Assembly: GCA_005880075.1 (NCBI GenBank)
Contig: VBJT01000047.1
Span: 1 to 20,543 of the forward strand
DNA length: 20,543 nucleotides
Origin: Chloroflexota bacterium
Lineage (GTDB): Bacteria > Chloroflexota > Dehalococcoidia > SM23-28-2 > RBG-16-64-32
Direction: 5' to 3'
Below the pieces are notes generated by a model that made no database searches, was not told the origin of the DNA, and saw nothing but the letters and a program-made list of their open reading frames with translations. Both the position numbers and the translations under genes were made by a program. This document shows positions 14,748 to 20,543 of the stretch, one piece after another (within the stretch, counting starts at the first letter, position 1; every line of letters starts with the position of its first letter).

Positions 14748-15778
14748 TGTTTGGTGCCCCGCGCGATGAGATACAGCACGGCCATGCGGACCGCTACGCC
14801 GTTCGTGACCTGCTCTTCGATCACCGACTGCAGGCTGCTCGCAAGTCCAGGCGAGATCTCGATTCCTTCGTTCATCGGCCCGGGGTGCATGACGAGGGCG
14901 CCAGTTTGGGCGCGCGACATGCGCTCTTCGTTCAATTGGTACAGCGTGGCGTACTCGCGAAGAGATGGGAGCAGGCCGCCTTGCATTCGTTCTTTTTGGA
15001 GGCGAAGGGTCATCACAACTTCCGCGCCTTCGAGCGCCCGCTCAAGGTTGGTCTCGACCTGAACAGGCGGAAGCGCCATTGCTTCTCGCCCATTCTCCTC
15101 GACGGTTGGGCGAGAAGCCTTTTGCGAACGGAGGCCGGCGGGAAGCAGCGTTGGCGGGCCACAAACGATGACTTCAGCGCCCATGGCCAAAAGGGACCAT
15201 ATGTTGGAACGTGCGACGCGACTGTGCTCGATATCGCCGACGATTACGACACGCCTTCCCCGGACGTCGCCGAGGTGATTGCGGATCGTGTAGAGGTCGA
15301 GGAGGGCCTGCGTTGGGTGGGCGTGGGCGCCGTCGCCGGCGTTGATTACGGCGGCTTGCAGGTGCCGCGCGACGAGGTAAGGGGCGCCCGCCGCCCAGTG
15401 GCGCATCACGAGGACGTCCGCGCCCACAGCCTGGAGCGTGCGGACCGTGTCGATCAGCGATTCGCCCTTCTCGACGCTCGAGCCCCCGGCAGATATGTTG
15501 ATGACGTCTGCGCCGAGCGCTTTGCCGGCCAGCTCGAAGGACGCGCGCGTGCGGGTGCTCGCTTCGTAGAAGAGCGTGACGATCGTCTTGCCGCGCAGCG
15601 CGGGCACGCGAGGCACGTCGCGGCCGAGCACTTCCTTCATGGCATCGGTCGTCTGCATAACAACCTCGAGTTCGGCCGGCGCAAAGTCGTCCACATCGAG
15701 GAGGTGGCTGCGGGTCCAGGCGCGCGGGGGTTCGGCCACCGCGGGCGCTGTCGGTGGACCGAGCTTTTCCTGCGTCAT
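14744..15778 (-). CDS. pyrB: aspartate carbamoyltransferase catalytic subunit PyrB
   Basis: PyrB joins carbamoyl phosphate to aspartate, the second step of UMP synthesis. The 344-residue protein has the carbamoyl-phosphate site FYEASTRTRASFE (about 70-82), HPTQALLDLYT, the GDIEHSRVARSN segment, LRLQKERM and HPGPMNEG. Between PPTLLPAG and the strand VETNLERALEGAEVV there are about 20 residues (217-238) that look extra against a compact ATCase; the DNA there holds a perfect 12-bp inverted repeat. No pyrI regulatory gene is present. The ATG overlaps the pyrR stop by four bases. The N-terminal 20 residues are Pro/Ala-rich and probably disordered. Confidence 0.95.
   Translation of the reverse strand: MTQEKLGPPTAPAVAEPPRAWTRSHLLDVDDFAPAELEVVMQTTDAMKEVLGRDVPRVPALRGKTIVTLFYEASTRTRASFELAGKALGADVINISAGGSSVEKGESLIDTVRTLQAVGADVLVMRHWAAGAPYLVARHLQAAVINAGDGAHAHPTQALLDLYTIRNHLGDVRGRRVVIVGDIEHSRVARSNIWSLLAMGAEVIVCGPPTLLPAGLRSQKASRPTVEENGREAMALPPVQVETNLERALEGAEVVMTLRLQKERMQGGLLPSLREYATLYQLNEERMSRAQTGALVMHPGPMNEGIEISPGLASSLQSVIEEQVTNGVAVRMAVLYLIARGTKQ
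15081..15118. repeat. 12-bp perfect inverted repeat inside pyrB
   Basis: GCTTCTCGCCCA at 15081-15092 and TGGGCGAGAAGC at 15107-15118 are perfect inverted copies separated by 14 nt. The element is wholly coding and in frame, and it encodes a hydrophilic loop of PyrB (about residues 218-231). I did not find a second copy in the window. Confidence 0.8.
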
Positions 15779-16338
15779 ACCTCGCCGTCTGTCCGCATGA
15801 TTCGTATCTCATCACGGCCGTCCGTCTCTTCGAGCAGGACCTGGACGCTCTCCTGCATCGCCGTGGGGATGTTCTTGCCGACGTAGTCGGGCCGGATCGG
15901 CAGCTCGCGGTGGCCGCGGTCGACGAGCACCGCCAGCTGGATGCTGGCCGGCCGGCCAAAGTCGGTGAGCGCGTCCATGGCGGCGCGGATGCTGCGGCCG
16001 GTGTAAAGGACGTCGTCGACGAGCACGGCGCGCCAGCCATCGATATCGACGGGCATCTCGGTCCGCTGAAGATGCGGTCTCAGTTCAAGAGACGGGATGT
16101 CGTCGCGGTAGAGCCCGATGTCAAGCTCGCCCACCGGCACCGATTCGCCTTCGAACTCTCGAATTGCGTCGGCAAGACGGCGGGCGAGCGGCACGCCGCG
16201 CGTGTGCATGCCGATCAGAGCCACCGCCGAGACGCCGTGGTTGCGCTCGACGATTTCGTGCGCGATGCGGCGGACGGCCCGGCGGATGTCGTCGCCGGAG
16301 AGGATGATGTGGCCGTCAACCGGAAATTCGCTGGTCAA
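15775..16338 (-). CDS. pyrR: PyrR: pyr operon RNA-binding attenuation protein / uracil phosphoribosyltransferase
   Basis: PyrR binds UMP/UTP and then a hairpin in the pyr leader RNA, turning down the operon. It also has uracil phosphoribosyltransferase activity. The 187-residue protein shows the PRPP-binding loop VLVDDVLYTGRS at 105-116, the ALIGMHTRGVPLARR segment, GELDIGLYRDD and YVGKNIPT, all PyrR hallmarks. The only usable start is the TTG at 16338, which lies in the T-tract of the leader terminator; the run of G in the terminator stem is the only possible Shine-Dalgarno sequence. It is the first gene of the operon and is followed by pyrB with a 4-nt overlap. Confidence 0.95.
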   Translation of the reverse strand: MTSEFPVDGHIILSGDDIRRAVRRIAHEIVERNHGVSAVALIGMHTRGVPLARRLADAIREFEGESVPVGELDIGLYRDDIPSLELRPHLQRTEMPVDIDGWRAVLVDDVLYTGRSIRAAMDALTDFGRPASIQLAVLVDRGHRELPIRPDYVGKNIPTAMQESVQVLLEETDGRDEIRIMRTDGEV

Positions 16339-16367
16339 AGAAAAACCCCCACGCCGCAGCGAGAGGG
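16336..16367 (-). terminator. pyr leader attenuator terminator overlapping the pyrR start
   Basis: On the minus strand CCCTCTCGC pairs with GCGTGGGGG around a TGCG loop (8 of 9 positions pair, one as G-T), followed by TTTTTCTTTG. The TTG start codon of pyrR is within this T-tract. The stem also covers the G-rich sequence that would serve for ribosome binding. The hairpin may therefore limit both transcription and translation. Confidence 0.7.
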
Positions 16368-16428
16368 CAAAGTTTCACTCGGTGCTATTAGATTGTGACC
16401 GCGTGTTGAGGCAGGCACTCTCTTCACT

Positions 16429-16459
16429 CCTTGGTGGCCTCACGGGACCGCCTTAAAGG
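16429..16459 (-). promoter_or_regulatory. PyrR-binding RNA hairpin (pyr leader)
   Basis: The minus-strand RNA holds TCCCGTGAGGC (16447-16437), which fits the known PyrR-binding loop consensus UCCNGNGAGGY. A short upper stem (GGT with ACC) and a lower stem (CCTT 16459-16456 with AAGG 16432-16429) flank it, with an asymmetric bulge on the 5' side, as in known PyrR sites. It lies about 60 nt upstream of the terminator at 16336-16367. I could not identify a convincing antiterminator between them. Confidence 0.75.
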
Positions 16460-16486
16460 CTGACGAACGCTTTTCTTGCTTTCGAA

Positions 16487-16515
16487 AGGGTAGCACGGCC
16501 ATCCGGCCCGTGCAA
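16487..16515 (-). promoter_or_regulatory. pyr operon promoter with palindromic spacer
   Basis: TTGCAC (16515-16510) and TACCCT (16492-16487) are exactly 17 nt apart on the minus strand. The spacer holds an inverted repeat, GCACGG with CCGTGC (16513-16508 and 16498-16493), that reaches from the -35 to the -10 element. Transcription would start near 16480, just ahead of the PyrR hairpin. Confidence 0.6.
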
Positions 16516-16577
16516 CGCTTAGAGCATGTCCGGTATCATTGGCGGGGCCGATTATCGACAAAAATGGAGGTGCCTGA

Positions 16578-16889
16578 ATGGGCGAATTCGTGAAGGTGGC
16601 CGCGGCCAGCGAGATTCCTCCCGGGGAGATGACGATCGTCGACGTGGACGGGCAGGAAGTCGCGATCGCGAATCTCAACGGCGAGTTCGTGGCCTTCCAG
16701 AACGAATGCACCCACCGGGGCGGTCCATTGGGTGAGGGCATCCTTATGGGTGACGTAGTCGAGTGCCCATTTCACGCCGGCCAGTTCAACGTGCGCACGG
16801 GAGAGGTCGTGAACGCGCCGCCGTCCGAACCGATCGCGACTTATGCCGTGCAGGTTGAAGGCGACGACATCAAGGTGGAAAAGCCGTAG
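16578..16889 (+). CDS. Rieske-type [2Fe-2S] ferredoxin
   Basis: The 103-residue protein has the Rieske cluster motif C44-x-H46 ... C63-x2-H66 with 16 residues between (CTHRGGPLGEG and CPFHAGQF). It resembles the small ferredoxins that feed electrons to ring-hydroxylating dioxygenases and nitrite reductase small subunits. It has no membrane anchor, so it is cytoplasmic. The ATG follows GGAGGTG by six bases. No oxygenase gene is nearby, so the partner is unknown. It diverges from the pyr operon and is convergent with znuB, 10 bases away. Confidence 0.92.
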   Translation: MGEFVKVAAASEIPPGEMTIVDVDGQEVAIANLNGEFVAFQNECTHRGGPLGEGILMGDVVECPFHAGQFNVRTGEVVNAPPSEPIATYAVQVEGDDIKVEKP

Positions 16890-16899
16890 TCGGATTGGC

Positions 16900-17775
16900 C
16901 TAGTCGAAGAGGGCGTGCTGCGTCTGGGCAGCCGAAGGAGTGGGCGCGATGCGACGCATCGATGTCAGCCGCTGACGCAGAGATGAGTAGACGAGCGCCG
17001 CGGTGAATAATCCAGCCGAGAGAAGTACGATGGACGCCCCCGACGCAATATCGACGTAGTAGCTGATATAGATCCCGAAGAACCCGCTCAATGCGCCGAT
17101 TAGCACCGAGAGCCCCATCATCCGCCCGAAGTGGTCGGTCAGGAGCCGCGCGGTAATCGGCGGGATGACAAGGGTAGCGGCGATTAACGTGGCTCCAAGG
17201 ACGCGCAACGAGACGACGATTGCGGACGCAAGAATCAGCGCAAAGATCGCGTCCATCCAGTTCGTATCGACGCCGAAGAACGGCGCTACTTCAGGGTCGA
17301 ACGTGGTGAAGAGCAGCCGCCGGTAAAGAAGCACGACAAGGCCCAGGGTTACGGCGGTTACGGCAATAATCGCGGCGAGGTCCGTGCTGTCAACGCCAAG
17401 GATGTTGCCAAACAGCGCCGCGTCAAAGTTGCGGGTGAACTTGTGGTAGTGGCTGATGAGGGCCACGCCGAGCGCGAAGCTGGAGGTGGTGATGATGCCG
17501 ATAGCGGCGTCGGCGGCGATGAACTTTCGCACGCGAGTCATGAGGATGATTAGGAGGGCCGAGCCGAAGCCCCACACTGTCGATCCGATATAGAAGTTGA
17601 AGTCCATCACGAAGCTCACGACCGCTCCGCCAAAGACGGCATGCGACAGGCCGTGGCCGATGTAACTCATCTTCCGGAGGACGACGTAGACGCCGATAAA
17701 ACCGCAGAGGCCGCTTGCCACTGTGGCGGCGATGAGCCCCCGGATGAAAAAGTCGTACTGGAATGGCTCGAACAT
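16900..17775 (-). CDS. znuB: zinc ABC transporter permease ZnuB
   Basis: This is the membrane channel of a zinc (or manganese) uptake ABC transporter. Its 291 residues have about eight hydrophobic segments and the family's GLSHAVFGGAVVSF motif after the first helices, which is the contact with the ATPase. It also has the LRVLGATLIAATLVIPPITARLL stretch typical of the ABC-3 permease family. Its ATG shares one base with the znuC stop. Zinc is inferred from the Fur/Zur gene in the same operon; manganese cannot be excluded. Confidence 0.9.
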   Translation of the reverse strand: MFEPFQYDFFIRGLIAATVASGLCGFIGVYVVLRKMSYIGHGLSHAVFGGAVVSFVMDFNFYIGSTVWGFGSALLIILMTRVRKFIAADAAIGIITTSSFALGVALISHYHKFTRNFDAALFGNILGVDSTDLAAIIAVTAVTLGLVVLLYRRLLFTTFDPEVAPFFGVDTNWMDAIFALILASAIVVSLRVLGATLIAATLVIPPITARLLTDHFGRMMGLSVLIGALSGFFGIYISYYVDIASGASIVLLSAGLFTAALVYSSLRQRLTSMRRIAPTPSAAQTQHALFD

Positions 17776-18608
17776 CAGCCGGCCTTCGCCTTATGGCGGG
17801 CGCTCGCCCGGCCGATCGAGTGAGGAGTCTCGGCGACGAGCGTCATTCCTTCATGCTGAATCACGGTCATTTCGGCCCCATATGTGCGCTTGAGAATGTC
17901 CGGGGTGTAGACGTCCGAAGGCGGACCTTCGGCGATGATGCGGCCGTTCACGCAGACCACCCACGGAAGGTGAGCGGCAACAGCATTAATCTCGTGGGTG
18001 GTCATGACGACCGTCACCCCCTCGTGATTCAGCTCGTCGAGGAGATGCAGGACGTCGTCGCGGGTCTTAATGTCCACGCCAGCGGTCGGTTCGTCGAGAA
18101 GAAGGAGCCTCGGGCTACTGAAGAGAGCGCGGCCCAGGAAGGCGCGTTGCTGCTGCCCGCCCGAAAGTGCCCGAACATGACGCTGCGCCAAGTTGGCAAT
18201 GCCCAAGCGCTCCATTACGGCGTACGCCTCGTCGCGCATCCGGCGTGAGATCCACGGCGTCCATCCATGAGAAGCCCGGCCCATACGGACGACGTGCTCG
18301 ACCGTGACCGGGAAGTTCCAGTCTATGGTTTCGAGCTGAGGAACGTAGCCCGCATGGGCAGCGCCGCGCTTGATCTCGCGGCCGTTAACTATGACCTGGC
18401 CGCCGTAAACATCCACCGCGCCGAGAATCGTGCGAAGGAGTGTGGTCTTCCCCGACCCGCTGGGGCCAACCAGCCCCACGAAGTCTCCGGCCATTACCGT
18501 GAGGTCGATATCGAACAGCACCGGCCGGCCGTCATAGCCGCATGTGACGGAACGTAACTGAACGGCGGGACCTGTTTCGTCTGTCTCGTGTGGATAGGGG
18601 TGTAGCAT
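17775..18608 (-). CDS. znuC: zinc ABC transporter ATP-binding protein ZnuC
   Basis: This cytoplasmic ATPase drives metal uptake. The 277 residues show Walker A GPSGSGKT (48-55), the Q-loop in YVPQLETIDWNFP, which is typical of the Zn/Mn group, the signature LSGGQ (149-153), Walker B LLLLDEP and the switch His in MTTHE. The frame is open upstream to 18689, but that part overlaps znuA. I start at the ATG at 18608, four bases after the znuA stop. The ribosome-binding site is weak, so translation is probably coupled to znuA. Confidence 0.92.
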   Translation of the reverse strand: MLHPYPHETDETGPAVQLRSVTCGYDGRPVLFDIDLTVMAGDFVGLVGPSGSGKTTLLRTILGAVDVYGGQVIVNGREIKRGAAHAGYVPQLETIDWNFPVTVEHVVRMGRASHGWTPWISRRMRDEAYAVMERLGIANLAQRHVRALSGGQQQRAFLGRALFSSPRLLLLDEPTAGVDIKTRDDVLHLLDELNHEGVTVVMTTHEINAVAAHLPWVVCVNGRIIAEGPPSDVYTPDILKRTYGAEMTVIQHEGMTLVAETPHSIGRASARHKAKAG

Positions 18609-18612
18609 CCGG

Positions 18613-19635
18613 CTATTGCGGGTAGTCGGCTGGGCTGGGGCCGTCGGTAAAGACGAGCTTCGTGTCGACAGTGTTGATCGCTGAAGCATCGCCGCCTAGA
18701 GCCGGGATCATGATGCGCATGTTCTCGACCATGAGGCCGATGTAGGAGTGCAACTCATCCCCAGGCGCGCCGGGGAGGTCGTCGTCGCGCAGCTTATCCA
18801 CGTATGTCGCGCCGGTCTCGTCGGCGATTTGCTGAAGGATATCGCTCGGAAACACTTCCGAGCCGAAGATCGCCGGGACCTTCTCCTCCTTGATCTGGTC
18901 GATCAGGCTGGCGACCTCGCTGGCAGACGGTTCGGCGAAGTCTGCCGGCTGGATCGCGCCAATGACTGTGAAGCCGTATAAAGGGGCCCAGTAGGCCCAG
19001 GAGTCGTGATAGGTGACTAGCTTGCGGTTCTGCTCAGGTACCGTCTGGGTGACGGCCTTCATTTGCTGGTCGAGCTTCTCGAGGTTGGTCTTGAGCTTGG
19101 CGTAGTTGGCGTCGTAGTAAGAGGCGTCGGTGGGGTCAAGCTTGACCATCTGCTTGTGGACGAGCTTGGCGTAGTTCTCGGTGAGCTGCGGGTTAGGCCA
19201 GAGGTGTGGGTTGGGTTTGCCGCCCGACTCGGGGAAGCTGAAGTCGTACTTGTACTGTTCGGGGGTTATCGTCTCGGTGCCCACTTCGAGGATCACAGCG
19301 CCGCTCTTCTTGTTAGCCTGAGCCATTTCCAGTGTCGGCTCCTCGAGCTTGAGGCCGTTAACTACGATCAGGTCCGCGTCGGACAAGACCTTTGCGGCGG
19401 AGGGTGGTGGTTCGAAAGTGTGCGAATCCTGGCCCTCGGGGATGAGCCCTGTCACTTGTGCCTTGGTACCGGCAATGTTCTCGGCGATGCTCGTGATCGG
19501 AGCCACAGTCGTGATCACCTTCAGCGTGCCGGCCGGAGCGGCGGAAGGGCTCGTTCCGTTATCGTCGGAGCCGCTGCAGGCCGAGACGAGAACCAGGGCA
19601 AGGGGCAGGCCGGCGATAGCGAGCAGTCTAACCAT
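18613..19635 (-). CDS. znuA: zinc-binding lipoprotein ZnuA (cluster 9 solute-binding protein)
   Basis: This surface lipoprotein captures the metal for the ZnuBC permease. The 340 residues begin with a lipoprotein signal peptide ending in LVSAC, with Cys20 the lipidation site, then a short Ser/Asp/Gly linker. Metal ligands of the family can be placed at H72 (QDSHTFEP), H144 (NPHLWPNP), H210 (TYHDSWAYW) and an acidic residue near 260. Three His favour zinc over manganese. There is no His-rich loop. The reading frame is open far upstream, but that part is antisense-like and overlaps zur. The ATG at 19635 overlaps the zur stop by eight bases. Confidence 0.92.
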   Translation of the reverse strand: MVRLLAIAGLPLALVLVSACSGSDDNGTSPSAAPAGTLKVITTVAPITSIAENIAGTKAQVTGLIPEGQDSHTFEPPPSAAKVLSDADLIVVNGLKLEEPTLEMAQANKKSGAVILEVGTETITPEQYKYDFSFPESGGKPNPHLWPNPQLTENYAKLVHKQMVKLDPTDASYYDANYAKLKTNLEKLDQQMKAVTQTVPEQNRKLVTYHDSWAYWAPLYGFTVIGAIQPADFAEPSASEVASLIDQIKEEKVPAIFGSEVFPSDILQQIADETGATYVDKLRDDDLPGAPGDELHSYIGLMVENMRIMIPALGGDASAINTVDTKLVFTDGPSPADYPQ

Positions 19636-20074
19636 CCGAATTGCTTTCGGTGGTCGCGCGGCATGCTTTGCAGACGCCGAATATGGCGAAGTGGCCGAGG
19701 TCAGACTGGAAGCCCTGCTCGTCGTAGAGCGCCGTCGCGAGGCTGTCAAGGTAGCTGTTGTCGAGCGAGCTGACGCCGCCGCAGGCGCGGCAGATGAGGT
19801 GGTGGTGGCGGTCGCGGCCGATCCACTCGAACTGCGTGTCGCCTGCGCCCATGTCGGTCTCGCTGACGAGCCCGAGCTCTGCGGCGGAGCCAAGCGTGCG
19901 GTAGACGGTAGAGGCGTCGACGTAAGGGTAATAGCGGCGGACTTCATCCAGCACACTCGACGCTGTGCGGTGCTGCCCGGCGTGACGGAGCGTGGACAGG
20001 ATCAGCATGCGCTGGGGGGTTATCTTCTGGCCGGCGTCACGAAGGACGACAGCGGTCTCAGTTTCACAGCTCAT
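19628..20074 (-). CDS. zur: Fur-family metalloregulator, probably Zur
   Basis: The 148-residue protein has an N-terminal winged helix (KITPQRMLILSTLRHAGQHRTASSV, then DASTVYRTLGSAAELGLV), the metal-binding HHHLICRAC segment and two CX2C pairs (C95/C98 and C135/C138) that form the structural zinc site. Being first in an operon with znuACB makes a zinc-uptake repressor the best call; Mur or Fur is less likely. No Shine-Dalgarno sequence is seen before the ATG. A strong promoter and palindromic operator lie upstream, so it should repress itself together with the transporter. Confidence 0.9.
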   Translation of the reverse strand: MSCETETAVVLRDAGQKITPQRMLILSTLRHAGQHRTASSVLDEVRRYYPYVDASTVYRTLGSAAELGLVSETDMGAGDTQFEWIGRDRHHHLICRACGGVSSLDNSYLDSLATALYDEQGFQSDLGHFAIFGVCKACRATTESNSDG

Positions 20075-20130
20075 AGGTGATTAGCATCGGGGTTTGTTTG
20101 GCAATTTCATGGTGGCCGGCAGTAAGTCGT

Positions 20131-20156
20131 AGATGCAACTGCTTGCAATTGCATCT
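20131..20156. promoter_or_regulatory. candidate Zur operator (palindrome)
   Basis: AGATGCAA (20131-20138) and TTGCATCT (20149-20156) are a perfect 8-bp inverted repeat. TGCAA and TTGCA halves recur inside (TGCAACTGCTTGCA and TGCAATTGCA overlap), giving more than one way to dock a dimer. It begins at the edge of the -10 element and covers the transcription start, a good place for a repressor. Confidence 0.65.
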
Positions 20157-20182
20157 TATAGAGACGGGTTGACAGGCGTCAA
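20155..20182 (-). promoter_or_regulatory. promoter of the zur-znuACB operon
   Basis: TTGACG (20182-20177) and TATAAG (20160-20155) lie 16 nt apart on the minus strand. The -35 element is inside a separate inverted repeat, GTTGAC-N4-GTCAAC (20168-20183). Transcription should start near 20148, within the operator, giving a leader of about 74 nt. Confidence 0.65.
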
Positions 20183-20287
20183 CGTTACGCCAGCTCCAGC
20201 TAGGCCTCCATTGGCCAGCCCTGCGCGTCATGCAAGCGGATCCCTGAGAGAACTCGAGGGGATTTGCGTCAATAACTCTGGTTCGGA

Positions 20288-20543
20288 CTAGACCGCTCTG
20301 CGGCCGCCGTCGGCGGCGACGGTGGTGCCCGTGATGTAGCTCGCTCGAGGGGAGGCGAGGAACGCGACCACCTCGGCGATCTCCTCGGGCTGTGAAGCGC
20401 GGTGCATCGGCGTCGTCTCTCCGAGCGCCGTGATGAACTCCGGGCCTGACGGTGTCGGAGTGTAGACGGGTCCTGGGGCGATCGCGTTGACGCGCACCCC
20501 GCTCGCGCTGTACTCCGCGGCCCAGGCGCGCGTCATCGCCTCG
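20288..20543 (-). CDS. short-chain dehydrogenase/reductase, C-terminal part (5' cut by window)
   Basis: The frame runs off the window edge; the visible 84 or so residues are the end of a classical SDR oxidoreductase. VRVNAIAPGPVYTP is the conserved NxxxPG region, EEIAEVVAFLASPRASYITG is the helix and strand before the end, and TTVAADGGRRAV is the usual C-terminus. The Rossmann nucleotide-binding part and the catalytic YxxxK lie outside. The ATG at 20536 is internal and not the true start. Its substrate cannot be told. It ends 105 bases upstream of the zur promoter. Confidence 0.92.
   Translation of the reverse strand, partial: EAMTRAWAAEYSASGVRVNAIAPGPVYTPTPSGPEFITALGETTPMHRASQPEEIAEVVAFLASPRASYITGTTVAADGGRRAV

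Noticed and set aside
14885..15886. Long plus-strand open frame of 333 codons
   Set aside because: It lies opposite pyrB and pyrR, has Arg/Gly-rich random-looking composition and no recognisable motif; it is a product of high GC.
19636..19956. N-terminal extension of znuA
   Set aside because: It overlaps zur in another frame, is Ser/Thr/Ala-rich, and would place the lipoprotein signal peptide inside the protein.
20169..20174. TTGACA on the plus strand as a -35 box
   Set aside because: No matching -10 element at 16-18 nt and no plus-strand gene downstream; it is part of the inverted repeat at the zur promoter.

Overview
The window is a dense stretch of bacterial chromosome, mostly housekeeping genes. 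The GC content is high, with GTG and TTG starts and many 1-4 nt gene overlaps. The gene set fits a Gram-positive-type or Chloroflexota-like bacterium: class 1B PyrD plus PyrK, a PyrR attenuator, an Fe-S SufR-like regulator paired with a DUF59-Mrp fusion, a lipoprotein ZnuA and a Flp pilin. Chloroflexota is my inference from gene style only; no marker gene proves it.

Region 1 (1-2600) holds a MaoC-like hot-dog protein cut by the window edge, a doubtful small ORF and a membrane-anchored cyclophilin-like protein that lacks the usual catalytic Arg. A minus-strand run follows: a tRNA-Pro(UGG) with encoded CCA, a two-helix membrane protein and TatA. A 47-residue Flp-type pilin follows at 2427-2570. 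Region 2 (2600-6060) holds pyrD, apparently with a leaderless-type promoter, a small zinc-ribbon protein with its own promoter and terminator, and a divergent pair made of a SufR-like regulator and Mrp.

Region 3 (6060-16560) is the pyrimidine operon, read on the minus strand in the order pyrR-pyrB-pyrC-carA-GNAT-(PD-(D/E)XK-like gene)-carB-pyrK, with an MBL-fold hydrolase after it. It starts with a promoter, a PyrR-binding RNA hairpin and a terminator whose T-tract runs into the TTG start of pyrR. Together with pyrD these genes cover carbamoyl phosphate to orotate. pyrE and pyrF are not in the window. Two oddities stand out. carB has a frameshift, apparently with a small deletion, in its C-terminal allosteric domain. 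A lower-GC gene resembling DUF91/NucS-type nucleases, with its usual catalytic Asp replaced by Gly, sits between the GNAT gene and carB.

Region 4 (16560-20543) holds a Rieske ferredoxin on the plus strand, then a zinc-uptake operon zur-znuA-znuC-znuB on the minus strand behind a clear promoter and palindromic operator, and the C-terminal end of a short-chain dehydrogenase. I saw no CRISPR array, insertion sequence, phage or recognisable defence system. The most unusual items are the carB lesion, the nested nuclease-like gene, and an inverted repeat inside the pyrB coding sequence.
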